A DNA stretch of 11,813 nt from Paracoccaceae bacterium. GTDB taxonomy: Bacteria > Pseudomonadota > Alphaproteobacteria > Rhodobacterales > Rhodobacteraceae. The stretch is from positions 1-11,813 of the forward strand of contig JALQTL010000335.1 of assembly GCA_023260935.1 (NCBI GenBank), written 5' to 3'. The notes below the pieces were generated by a model, which made no database searches, was not told the origin of the DNA, and worked only from the letters and a program-made list of their open reading frames with translations. This document shows, in pieces, positions 1-6,772 of the stretch (its first letter is position 1; the number at the start of each line of letters is the position of its first letter). The translations under genes were made by a program, and so were the position numbers.

Positions 1-536
1 AATTCACCCGTATAGGGCCACAGCGCGTTCAGCGCCTTCTGCATCCGGGTGTGGCTTTCATCGGTGCCGTCACCCAGACGGATGACCAGATCGGCCGAAC
101 GTTCCAGATGATAGGAAACTTCCTTGACCGCCTTTGCCGCAATTTCTGCCACGCGCGGATCGGCCGATTTCTGAAGTGCACGCAGCATTTCGATATGCCA
201 GGCATCGAACAGGAACTGGCGCATCAGCGTGGTGCCGAAGTCACCATTGGGGCGTTCCACAAGCAGCGCGTTGCGGAACTGGGCGGCATCGCGGTGATAG
301 GCCAGCCTGTCGGCATCGCGGCCCTTGCCCTCTACCTCGCCCGCCAGCCCCAGCCAAAGCTGCGTCTGTCCGATCAGGTCCAGCGCGGTATTGGCCAGTG
401 CGATGTCTTCTTCCAGCACGGGGCTGTGCCCGCACCATTCCGAAACCCGGTGGCCCAGCACAAGGCAGTTGTCGCCCATCCGGCAAAGCCAGTCAAAAAA
501 GGCGGCCTGATCGACCGCAAGAGCAGCCGTTGCCAT
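1..536 (-). CDS. paaC: PaaC, structural subunit of phenylacetyl-CoA 1,2-epoxidase (partial, C-terminus off the window)
   Basis: The 178 visible residues are the N-terminal two thirds of PaaC, usually about 250 aa. PaaC is the catalytically silent ferritin-like partner of PaaA in the multicomponent oxygenase that epoxidises the ring of phenylacetyl-CoA in the cytoplasm. It reads MATAALAVDQAAFFDWLCRM at the start, with family-typical stretches GDNCLVLGHRVSEWCGHSPV (21-40), LEEDIALANTALDLIGQTQL (41-60), a conserved FLFDAWH (108-114) and KAVKEVSYHLERS (135-147). These are helices of the ferritin-like fold. The ATG at 536 shares its A with the TGA of paaB (TGATG), so the two are translationally coupled. 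The frame is open to the window edge with no disruption. Identity is firm from sequence recognition and operon position. PaaD and PaaE would be expected beyond the left edge. Confidence 0.95.
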   Translation of the reverse strand, partial: MATAALAVDQAAFFDWLCRMGDNCLVLGHRVSEWCGHSPVLEEDIALANTALDLIGQTQLWLGLAGEVEGKGRDADRLAYHRDAAQFRNALLVERPNGDFGTTLMRQFLFDAWHIEMLRALQKSADPRVAEIAAKAVKEVSYHLERSADLVIRLGDGTDESHTRMQKALNALWPYTGE

Positions 537-820
537 CACATGTGCCCCACTTCTGCGGGAATGTCGAAGAAGGTCGGATGACGGTAAACTTTGGAGTTCG
601 AGGGTTCGAACAGCGGGCCCTTTTCAGACGGGGCCGAGGCGGTGATGTCGTTCGACTTCACGACCCAGATCGACACACCTTCATTGCGACGGGTGTAAAC
701 GTCACGCGCATTGCAGATCGCCATTTCGGCATCGGGTGCATGCAGGCTGCCGACATGGCGGTGGTTCAGGCCATGCTGGCCACGGATGAAAACTTCCCAC
801 AGGGGCCATTCGCTGGACAT
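536..820 (-). CDS. paaB: PaaB, small subunit of phenylacetyl-CoA 1,2-epoxidase
   Basis: A 94-aa protein of the usual PaaB length (about 95 aa). PaaB is a small non-catalytic subunit that bridges PaaA-PaaC heterodimers and is needed for activity of the epoxidase complex. Recognisable family stretches are WPLWEVFIRGQHGLNHRHVG (5-24), then SLHAPDAEMAICNARDVYTR (25-44) and NEGVSIWVVKS (46-56), ending in the HPTFFDIPAEVGHM tail (81-94). A good Shine-Dalgarno (GGGAGGAA) lies 6 nt before the ATG at 820. The gene is 64 bp downstream of paaA, with a strong hairpin in the gap, and overlaps paaC by one base. No defects are visible. Confidence 0.96.
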   Translation of the reverse strand: MSSEWPLWEVFIRGQHGLNHRHVGSLHAPDAEMAICNARDVYTRRNEGVSIWVVKSNDITASAPSEKGPLFEPSNSKVYRHPTFFDIPAEVGHM

Positions 821-854
821 CGGTTATTCCTCCCGGATCGGGCTTTGGGGTGGG

Positions 855-874
855 GGCGGGCAGACCTGCCCGCC
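855..874. other. Perfect hairpin in the paaA-paaB intercistronic gap
   Basis: GGCGGGCA (855-862), a 4-nt loop (863-866) and TGCCCGCC (867-874) form a perfect 8-bp stem in the 64-bp gap. It is the only sizeable gap inside the paaJ-A-B-C run. No T-tract follows on the minus strand (CCCCACCCC instead), so it is unlikely to terminate fully. It may instead shape mRNA decay or the relative output of PaaA against PaaB and PaaC. Confidence 0.5.
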
Positions 875-884
875 GGCAAGGTGT

Positions 885-1886
885 TTATTCGGCGGCCATT
901 CTTGCAGCGGCCCGGCGGGCTTCCTGCTTTTTCGCATGGGCCATCAGGCCATCGCGGAACCAAGCGCCATCTTGCCAGGCAGTGACGCGGGCTTCCATCC
1001 GTTCGGCGTTGCAGGGACCATTGCCGTTGATGACGTCAAAGAATTCGTCCCAGTCGGGTTCCGAGAAGTCGTAACCGCCCTTTTCCTCGTTCCACTTCAG
1101 GTTCGGATCGGGAATGGTCAGGCCAAGGTATTCCGCCTGCGGCACGGTCTGGTCGACGAATTTCTGGCGCAGTTCATCATTGGTATTGATCTTGATCTTC
1201 CACTGCATCGACTGCGCGGAATGGACCGAATCCTTGTCCGACGGACCGAACATCATCAGCGCCGGATACCAGAAGCGGTTCATGGCATCCTGCGCCATTT
1301 CCTTCTGTTCAGGCGTGCCTTGCAGGCACATCTTCATCAGGATGTCGTAGCCCTGACGCTGGTGGAACGATTCTTCCTTGCAGATGCGGATCATCGCCCG
1401 GCTGTAGGGGCCATAGCTGGTTTTCTGCAACTGCACCTGGTTCATGATCGCAGCACCATCGACCAGCCAGCCGACGGTGCCGATATCGGCCCAGTTCAAC
1501 GTCGGATAGTTGAAGATCGACGAATACTTCATCTTGCCAGAATGCAGCGCGTCCAGCAGTTCATCGCGGCTGATGCCCAGCGTTTCGGCGGCAGAATAAA
1601 GGTAAAGGCCGTGGCCCGCCTCATCCTGCACCTTAGCCAGAAGGATCGCCTTGCGCTCCAGCGTGGGCGCGCGGGTGATCCAGTTTCCCTCGGGCAATTG
1701 GCCCACGATTTCGCTGTGCGCATGCTGGCCGATCTGGCGGATCAACGTCTTGCGATAGCCTTCCGGCATCCATTCCTTTGGCTCGATCTTTTCACCGCGG
1801 TCAATGCGGTCCTGAAAGGCGCGTTCCTGCGGAGACATCTCTTCGCGCGACTTGGCGCCTTCGGCCTTTACCATCTGTGCATACAT
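885..1886 (-). CDS. paaA: PaaA, catalytic diiron subunit of phenylacetyl-CoA 1,2-epoxidase
   Basis: A 333-aa protein and the oxygen-activating subunit: it converts phenylacetyl-CoA, O2 and reducing equivalents from PaaE to the ring-1,2-epoxide. It is a ferritin-like bacterial multicomponent monooxygenase. The diiron EX2H motifs are visible as DEAGH (E89, H92) and EESFH (E172, H175), with an acidic helix around E59 as a probable further ligand region. Other family stretches are KVQDEAGHGLYLYSAAETLG (85-104) and NWADIGTVGWLVDGAAIMNQ (131-150). The frame is open 26 codons further upstream to 1964, but that extension overlaps the thiolase and is His/Arg-rich junk. The ATG at 1886 has a strong AGGGAGGAA ribosome site and gives the normal N-terminus. 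It starts 20 bp after the thiolase stop, so it is in the same operon. Confidence 0.97.
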   Translation of the reverse strand: MYAQMVKAEGAKSREEMSPQERAFQDRIDRGEKIEPKEWMPEGYRKTLIRQIGQHAHSEIVGQLPEGNWITRAPTLERKAILLAKVQDEAGHGLYLYSAAETLGISRDELLDALHSGKMKYSSIFNYPTLNWADIGTVGWLVDGAAIMNQVQLQKTSYGPYSRAMIRICKEESFHQRQGYDILMKMCLQGTPEQKEMAQDAMNRFWYPALMMFGPSDKDSVHSAQSMQWKIKINTNDELRQKFVDQTVPQAEYLGLTIPDPNLKWNEEKGGYDFSEPDWDEFFDVINGNGPCNAERMEARVTAWQDGAWFRDGLMAHAKKQEARRAAARMAAE

Positions 1887-1906
1887 GGGTCGTTCCTCCC
1901 TGAAAT

Positions 1907-3112
1907 TCAGACGCGTTCGATGATGATGGCGATGCCCTGCCCAACGCCGATGCACATGGTGCAAAGCGCAAAGCGGCCGCCCGTCCGGTGCAATTGATAC
2001 ATGGCGGTTGTGATCAGCCGCGCGCCCGACATGCCCAGCGGATGACCCAGCGCAATGGCCCCGCCATTAGGGTTCACATGCGCGGCATCGTCAGGCAGGC
2101 CAAGGTCACGCAGAACGGCCAGCGCCTGCGCGGCGAAGGCCTCGTTCAGCTCGATCACGTCCATCTGGTCAAGCGTCATGCCCGCGCGGGCCAGCACCTT
2201 GCGCACTGCCGGGGCCGGCCCCACGCCCATGATCCGCGGTTCCACCCCTGCCGCCGCCATGGCAACGATCCGCGCCTTGGGCGTAAGCCCTTGCTCGCGC
2301 GCCGCCGCTTCCGACAATACGGCCAGCGCTGCCGCACCGTCATTCACGCCCGATGCGTTGCCAGCCGTAACCGTCAGGTCGGGCCCGTTGACGCCGCGCA
2401 GCTTTGCCAGCTGTTCCAGCGTGGTCGCGGGGCGCGGATGTTCATCCGTGTCCACAACAATGGCATCGCCCTTTTTCTGCGGAATGGTCACGGGAACGAT
2501 CTCATCTCGGAACAGGCCCGCGGCCTGCGCCGCCGCCCACCGCTGCTGACTGCGCAGCGCAAAAGCATCCTGATCCGCACGGCTGACATTGTAATCCGTC
2601 GCCACATTGTCAGCCGTCTCCGGCATCGAATGCGTGCCGTAGATCTTCTTCATCGCCGGGTTGGGGAAGCGCCAGCCAATGGTGGTATCATAAACCGCAT
2701 TCTGACGGGAAAAGGCGCTTTCCGCCTTTGGCATGACGAAAGGCGCGCGCGACATGCTTTCCACACCGCCCGCAATGACGAAATCGCAATCCCCGGCCTT
2801 GATGGCCCGGGCCGCCATACCCACGGCATCCATTCCCGACCCGCACAGTCGGTTCACGGTGGTGCCCGGCACGCCGATGGGCATGCCTGCCAGCAGCACG
2901 GCCATCCGGCCTACGTTGCGGTTGTCTTCACCGGCCTGATTGGCGCAGCCATAGATCAGGTCATCGACAGCCGACCAATCGACCTGAGGATTGCGCGCCA
3001 TCAGCGCTTTCAACGGCTCTGCAGCAAGATCGTCGGCACGCACCTGTGCCAGAATACCGCCATAGCGCCCCACGGGCGTCCTGACCGCATCGCAAATGAA
3101 GGCGTCGCGCAT
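1907..3112 (-). CDS. paaJ: 3-oxoadipyl-CoA / 3-oxo-5,6-dehydrosuberyl-CoA thiolase (PaaJ/PcaF type)
   Basis: A 401-aa acetyl-CoA acyltransferase of normal family length. The catalytic residues are in place: nucleophilic Cys90 in NRLCGSGMDAV, His357 in GGAIALGHPLG and the second Cys387 in CTMCIGVGQG. The N-terminus (RDAFICDAVRTPVGRYGG) and the CoA-loop region are typical of the PcaF/PaaJ branch. In phenylacetate catabolism this enzyme cleaves 3-oxo-5,6-dehydrosuberyl-CoA and then 3-oxoadipyl-CoA to succinyl-CoA and acetyl-CoA. The second activity is shared with the beta-ketoadipate pathway, so pcaF is the alternative name. It is directly upstream of paaA (20 bp) and is the first gene after the paaX-paaJ gap, which holds operator-like repeats. 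The ATG at 3112 has a purine-rich GGAGGAAGG ribosome site just upstream. Identity as a thiolase is firm; assignment to paaJ rather than pcaF rests on context. Confidence 0.93.
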   Translation of the reverse strand: MRDAFICDAVRTPVGRYGGILAQVRADDLAAEPLKALMARNPQVDWSAVDDLIYGCANQAGEDNRNVGRMAVLLAGMPIGVPGTTVNRLCGSGMDAVGMAARAIKAGDCDFVIAGGVESMSRAPFVMPKAESAFSRQNAVYDTTIGWRFPNPAMKKIYGTHSMPETADNVATDYNVSRADQDAFALRSQQRWAAAQAAGLFRDEIVPVTIPQKKGDAIVVDTDEHPRPATTLEQLAKLRGVNGPDLTVTAGNASGVNDGAAALAVLSEAAAREQGLTPKARIVAMAAAGVEPRIMGVGPAPAVRKVLARAGMTLDQMDVIELNEAFAAQALAVLRDLGLPDDAAHVNPNGGAIALGHPLGMSGARLITTAMYQLHRTGGRFALCTMCIGVGQGIAIIIERV

Positions 3113-3275
3113 CCTTCCTCCTCGGTGTTGGTTGCAAGGGGCGGCGATTCCTCATTCGCCGACCGACCGGTCAACGTATACATCGCAAAGCATCACGCGC
3201 AAAGTGAAATTTTAAATATTTCCGTGATGCTTTTGACTATCACAAGTTTCAATTGAAAAACAGTTGATTAGGGTT
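3113..3275 (-). promoter_or_regulatory. Regulatory gap between paaX and the paaJ-paaABC operon
   Basis: This 163-bp gap is AT-rich in its upstream half (about 3180-3262), in contrast to the GC-rich genes around it. It contains three separate dyads: TTTCAATTGAAA (3247-3258), a spaced 11-bp inverted repeat (3187-3233) and GACCGACCGGTC (3161-3172). The operon promoter is expected here, firing toward the thiolase. Several weak -10-like hexamers exist in the AT-rich core (for example TAAAAT around 3210 on the minus strand), but I cannot pick one -35/-10 pair. No intrinsic terminator is visible after paaX, so paaX transcripts may also run through. Confidence 0.6.
3187..3233. promoter_or_regulatory. 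Putative PaaX operator (spaced inverted repeat)
   Basis: The arms AAAGCATCACG (3187-3197) and CGTGATGCTTT (3223-3233) are perfect inverted repeats of 11 bp separated by 25 nt. E. coli PaaX is known to bind a widely spaced dyad (TGATTC, 27-nt spacer, GAATCA) in paa promoters, so both the position and the geometry fit. The spacer (3206-3222) is itself a nearly palindromic AT-rich stretch where a -10 element could lie. Binding by the local PaaX is inference; phenylacetyl-CoA would be the expected inducer. Confidence 0.6.
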
Positions 3276-4112
3276 TCATCCCTTGAGCCGAAGACCCAAG
3301 CGGCGCTGCTCTGTTGCCTCTGTCTCGGCTGGCAAGACGCCATGCACCCCTTCGCAACTGGTCGCCACATGGCGGTGCGCGGCAGGGCTGAGTGCTTCAT
3401 ACAGCCGGCGAAACAGGGCGCGTGCCTCGGCCGCGTTCCAATCTGGCGGCAGGTGTTCGGCCGGCAGGCGCGGGTCGCGCAGCAGCACGAAGCGATAGGC
3501 GTGTACCAGCAGCAGCCGGGCCACCAACGCATCGCCGCCCGTCATGGCTGCCGGATCAACGCCCTGAAACAGCGCCATGAAGCGTTCGTAGCCGTCCCTC
3601 AGCGACCGCAGATCCCAAAAGCCCGCCAGAGGGGCCGCCGCCGTCATCACCTCGGCATGAAAAACAAGCGCCTCGGCCGGTGGGGGTTGGCCACGGTCAG
3701 GGCGGATGAAAACCGGACCGCCCATATGCCCCATGCGCTGGCGCCGCGCATCCTCGGGCTTCAGTTCCGGCGCATGGATGATCTGCCAGCCCTTCGCCGG
3801 GCGGTCCGGCGCATAAAGCAGATCGGCCGCATCCTTGAAGGCCGCCAAGGCCGAGCTGCGCAAACGGTAATAGCTGCGCCTGCCGATCCGTTGCCCTTCC
3901 AGCTGAGAGGCGGCCACAAGCCGGGAAACGGCCGTTCGCACAAGGGATTCGTTGATGCCCACCCTTGCGCACAGATCAATCAGCGTGCCCGTCCAAAGCA
4001 CCCCGCCCCGGGGCACCACGACATCGCCATAGATCGTCACGATGAAGGCCGCCGCATTCAGACGCAACTCCCGTGCCAGATCCTCGATGTTGCGTGTTTG
4101 CGAACCAGCCAC
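3276..4112 (-). CDS. paaX: PaaX-family transcriptional regulator of phenylacetate degradation
   Basis: A 278-aa repressor by this start. PaaX proteins (GntR-like winged helix) repress paa operons and are released by phenylacetyl-CoA. The core AAFIVTIYGDVVVPRGGVLW (21-40) leads into the helix-turn-helix region (about 40-85, with GINESLVRTAVSRLV and GRRSYYRL). The C-terminal domain has the family signature LLLVHAYRFVLLRDPRLPAE (200-219) followed by HLPPDW. I chose the GTG at 4112 because GGGGGAA lies just upstream and the family N-terminus has about 20 residues before the IVTxxGD core. An in-frame ATG at 4151 (291 aa) and one at 4214 (312 aa) are possible, but both lack a good ribosome site. 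The regulator reads toward the paa operon. Identity is firm; the start is moderate. Confidence 0.92.
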   Translation of the reverse strand: MAGSQTRNIEDLARELRLNAAAFIVTIYGDVVVPRGGVLWTGTLIDLCARVGINESLVRTAVSRLVAASQLEGQRIGRRSYYRLRSSALAAFKDAADLLYAPDRPAKGWQIIHAPELKPEDARRQRMGHMGGPVFIRPDRGQPPPAEALVFHAEVMTAAAPLAGFWDLRSLRDGYERFMALFQGVDPAAMTGGDALVARLLLVHAYRFVLLRDPRLPAEHLPPDWNAAEARALFRRLYEALSPAAHRHVATSCEGVHGVLPAETEATEQRRLGLRLKG

Positions 4113-4317
4113 GATTTCCCCCAACCTTTTATGCCCACCATATGCCGCCATCCCCGGCAAGGGGCAACAGCCCTGCACCCGGCGGGCAGTGGCCCGGCGC
4201 GGCAGGAACAGCATGTCGGCACATCAGTTTTGGCCAGGATGTGCCGCGGTGATCCTCCCCGTGAACAAAGGGATGGGAAGATCGAATTTTCTTGGCAAGA
4301 TGAACGAGGAGACTCCC

Positions 4318-4626
4318 ATGAAGAACAGCCGTTTCACTGCAGCCCGGATCAGGGGTGTTCTGCCTTGGCCCAAGGGCGGCTGACCCTGTCCGAGGCACCG
4401 AAGCTGGTCTGGTCGATCGATTTCCTGGCCGATCGGCTGGCCGATGGGCAACAGTTCCAGCTCTTGAACGCGCAGGAGGACTGCAACAGCAAAAGGCCTT
4501 GGGGGCGAGGTCGACTTCTTGCTACCCGCCAAGCGGATCGCCCGATCCCAGCACCAGATCATCGAATGGTGCGGGAAACCCTTGGCGCCCACCGCCAACA
4601 AAGGCCCCGAATATCACAGTTCAGGT
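4318..4626 (+). pseudogene. Relic of an IS3-family transposase (OrfA start joined to an internal OrfB fragment)
   Basis: The ATG at 4318 opens MKNSRFTAARIRGVLPWPKG, a decayed copy of the IS3-family OrfA N-terminus (usual form MKxSRFTExQIxxVLxxAEGG), and stops after 21 codons at 4381. From 4392 in another frame, EAPKLVWSIDFLADRLADGQ and QFQLLNAQEDCNSK match the start of the OrfB integrase core, including the first catalytic Asp in WSIDF (4419-4421). A frame change near 4495-4507 then gives EVDFLLPAKRIARSQHQIIE and WCGKPLAPTANKGPEY, where active copies read roughly RVDNGPEY, so the second catalytic Asp is lost. Most of OrfA and the OrfB C-terminus are missing. It cannot be functional. No terminal inverted repeats or target duplication could be identified. 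Confidence 0.82.
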
Positions 4627-4991
4627 CGGCAGCGCGCGTGCATTCTTGCAAGAACTGGCGGCATTGATACGCCGCTTGATACGGGTTGGGCAATCTCCCG
4701 GCTCGCGGGACTTTCGCCCCATGCGTCGGATCAGGGCAACCAGCTCACCTTGGTGGTGTTGATCAAGGTGCTGGGCGCTCGCGAAATCACAATCGGCAGC
4801 TTGCAACGAATGATGGCAAAGCCAAAAGGACCAACATCCTTGGGTCCGCAGGGTGGTGCGCGGAGAAGCGGGCAGACCGGCACAGGTCGATCGCTTTGCA
4901 ACAGCTTGCCGGGGGAAACCAACATCATTTCCGGCCCCGGCGCGCCCCTCCGCCGGCTACGGCGCGCGCCTGAAGGGCGCGCGCATTCTGA
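4627..4991. other. Gene-free degenerate stretch between the IS3 relic and dctM
   Basis: About 365 bp between the last recognisable transposase codons and the dctM stop. All frames are either short or lack any family resemblance I can name, and codon choice looks random. It may be further decayed insertion-sequence DNA or remains of a gene damaged by the insertion. The only clear structure is the GC hairpin at 4962-4984. Confidence 0.5.
4962..4984 (-). terminator. GC-rich hairpin just downstream of dctM (possible transcript end)
   Basis: GCGCGCGCC (4962-4970) and GGCGCGCGC (4976-4984) form a perfect 9-bp stem with a 5-nt loop. It begins 7 nt after the dctM stop codon. No T-run follows on the transcribed strand, so it is not a textbook intrinsic terminator; it could protect the mRNA 3' end or pause the polymerase. 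Confidence 0.35.
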
Positions 4992-6275
4992 TCAAAGAAG
5001 CCCCGCCCAACGGGGCAGCGTGAGCGACAGTTCGGGCCAGAAACTTGCAGCAAGCATGACCGGCAGCGCGACCAGCAAAAGGATCAGAAGCGAGGGCTTC
5101 ACTGCATCCAGGACCGAAGCCCGGCAGACCCGGCATGCCATGTAAAGGATGGGCGCCATCGGCGGGCTGTTGGCACCGATCACAACAGAGCAGGCCACGA
5201 TCGACGCATACTGCACCGGACTGACACCGGATGCCTCCATCAGCGGCAGGAACAGGGGGGCGACAACGACCGTGCAAGACACGTCATCCATCAGCGCGCC
5301 TGCAACGACCAGAACCAGATTGGTCAGCAGGATGGCGCCAATTGGCGAGGTGGCAAAACCCTGAACCGCCTCGGACAGATCCTGCGGCACACGCTCTGAC
5401 GCCATGATCCGGGAAATCAGGAACGAGAACAGCAGGATGAGGATGATCGACCCCGTCGTTTCCGCGGTCCGGACCAGGGCCTCCGCCAGGTTTCGCAGCT
5501 TCAGTTCGCGATAGATGAAGAAACCGATCAGGATCGATGCCACCGATGCCACGGCCGCAGCCTCGGTCGGGGTGAAGAACCCGCCATAGATCCCGCCAAG
5601 AATGATCATGGGAAGCGACAGCGCCGGCAAGGCCGAAATCGAGACACGGGCAAAGCTGCGCGTGTCATCACGCGGCGGGGGCAGGATATCGGGGTTGCGT
5701 GCCACCACGATGCGGTTGAAGACGATAAGCCCGACGATCAGCAGCAACGCCGGCCCCATCGATGCCGCAAAACAGGCCGCTACGGATTGCCTTGTGACCA
5801 CAGCAAACAGGATCATGGTGATCGACGGCGGGATCAGGATGCCCAGAAGCGAGGACACGCCCAAAAGGGCTGCGGTGTAACCGCGCGGATATCCCCTGTC
5901 CTCCATCGGCTGGGACATGATCGTTCCCATCGACGCGACCGCGGCCGAAGCGGTGCCGGCAATCGCGCCGAAGATCGCCGATGACAGCACAATCACGCTG
6001 CCCATGCCGGAGCGGCCGGTGGCAATCCTGCCCACGAATTCAATCACCCGGCGCGCGATGCCCCCGCGATCCATCAGATACCCGGTGAAGATGAACAGCG
6101 GCAAGGCCAGAAGCACGACCGAGTCGAGCGAGCGATAGCCCTGCATCATCAATGTGTTGAGGTTCGCGTCATAGAGCCAGACAAGATACCCGGTGACCAG
6201 GGCGAAACTGAAGGCGACAGGCACTCCCACCGCCAGCATCAGGATAAGCAGGGGCACGGCGATCAGGCCGAGCAT
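4992..6275 (-). CDS. dctM: TRAP transporter large permease subunit (DctM type)
   Basis: A 427-aa, very hydrophobic protein with about 12 membrane segments: the transport channel of a Na+-coupled tripartite ATP-independent periplasmic transporter. The DctM signature GGIYGGFFTPTEAAAVA and the LGILIPPSI loop are present. The later half-repeat reads VVIGANSPPMAP where many DctM proteins have a GxxTPPVG-like loop, so this site is slightly unusual. The open frame extends upstream to 6488 inside dctQ, but the ATG at 6275 gives the standard N-terminus (MLGLIAVPLLILMLAVGVPV). It sits 2 bp after the dctQ stop with AAAGGAAG as its ribosome site. It is the last gene of the dctPQM operon, which ends next to the insertion-sequence relic. 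Substrate is not readable from this subunit. Confidence 0.95.
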   Translation of the reverse strand: MLGLIAVPLLILMLAVGVPVAFSFALVTGYLVWLYDANLNTLMMQGYRSLDSVVLLALPLFIFTGYLMDRGGIARRVIEFVGRIATGRSGMGSVIVLSSAIFGAIAGTASAAVASMGTIMSQPMEDRGYPRGYTAALLGVSSLLGILIPPSITMILFAVVTRQSVAACFAASMGPALLLIVGLIVFNRIVVARNPDILPPPRDDTRSFARVSISALPALSLPMIILGGIYGGFFTPTEAAAVASVASILIGFFIYRELKLRNLAEALVRTAETTGSIILILLFSFLISRIMASERVPQDLSEAVQGFATSPIGAILLTNLVLVVAGALMDDVSCTVVVAPLFLPLMEASGVSPVQYASIVACSVVIGANSPPMAPILYMACRVCRASVLDAVKPSLLILLLVALPVMLAASFWPELSLTLPRWAGLL

Positions 6276-6277
6276 GG

Positions 6278-6772
6278 TCAGCTTCCTTTCGTTTTGCGCA
6301 GCGCGCCCAGACTGTTGACCAAATCCCGCAACGCATAGATCAGGCAGCCAACCGAACCGACCACGAGGGAAAGTTGCGGCACCCACATCGGAATCCCGAA
6401 AGACGGCGTGAACTGCGGGCGCTTCATACCCCAGGCCAGCATCCGGTAGGTCCAATAGACAAAGAGCGCGGTGGCCAGAACGGTGCAAAGCGCAACAACG
6501 AACTGCTGGATGGCCCTGTGGCGAGGATCGGTCAGCTTTTCGTTAAGCCAATCTACGACCAGATGCTGATGCCGTCGTGATGCGGTTGCCGCACCGAACA
6601 TGTAGCTGGCCATCGCGAACAGGCCGATGATCTCGAAGATCCCGACAACGGAAATATTCGCGAAGCGGGCGAAGATCAGAAACACCATAAGCGCGACGAC
6701 AACCGCCACGGAGATGGCCGCGAGCGTGTCAAGCACGCCCGCGGCCAGTCTGGCTATTTTCTTCGCCGGCAT
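6278..6772 (-). CDS. dctQ: TRAP transporter small permease subunit (DctQ type)
   Basis: A 164-aa inner-membrane protein with four predicted helices: roughly 13-36 (LDTLAAISVAVVVALMVFLI), 42-63 (VGIFEIIGLFAMASYMFGAA), 87-111 (QFVVALCTVLATALFVYWTY) and 128-150 (VPQLSLVVGSVGCLIYALRD). Size and topology are those of DctQ, which packs against DctM as a scaffold in the permease. Its ATG at 6772 overlaps the dctP stop by one base (TGATG), indicating translational coupling. DctQ proteins are poorly conserved, so the call rests on size, topology and position between DctP and DctM. Confidence 0.93.
   Translation of the reverse strand: MPAKKIARLAAGVLDTLAAISVAVVVALMVFLIFARFANISVVGIFEIIGLFAMASYMFGAATASRRHQHLVVDWLNEKLTDPRHRAIQQFVVALCTVLATALFVYWTYRMLAWGMKRPQFTPSFGIPMWVPQLSLVVGSVGCLIYALRDLVNSLGALRKTKGS

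Noticed and set aside
134..985. 283-codon open frame on the plus strand
   Set aside because: Antisense to paaC and paaB and rich in Arg, Pro and Gly; a shadow.
711..1997. 428-codon open frame on the plus strand
   Set aside because: Antisense to paaA and its flanks, with no family resemblance; long antisense frames are expected in GC-rich coding DNA.
3187..3233. The spaced inverted repeat considered as a transcription terminator of paaX
   Set aside because: The 25-nt loop is long and AT-rich and no T-run follows in a suitable place; an operator explains the symmetry better.
1988..3256. 422-codon open frame on the plus strand
   Set aside because: Antisense to the thiolase, whose catalytic motifs are intact; the composition is Arg/His/Ala-rich shadow.
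3264..4667. 467-codon open frame on the plus strand
   Set aside because: Mostly antisense to paaX. Only its last part coincides by chance with the OrfB relic, and it is not a gene as a whole.
4519..5145. 208-codon open frame on the plus strand, considered as an intact gene
   Set aside because: Its first third is the OrfB remnant in one frame, and its end runs antisense into dctM; the middle has no resemblance to any family I know.
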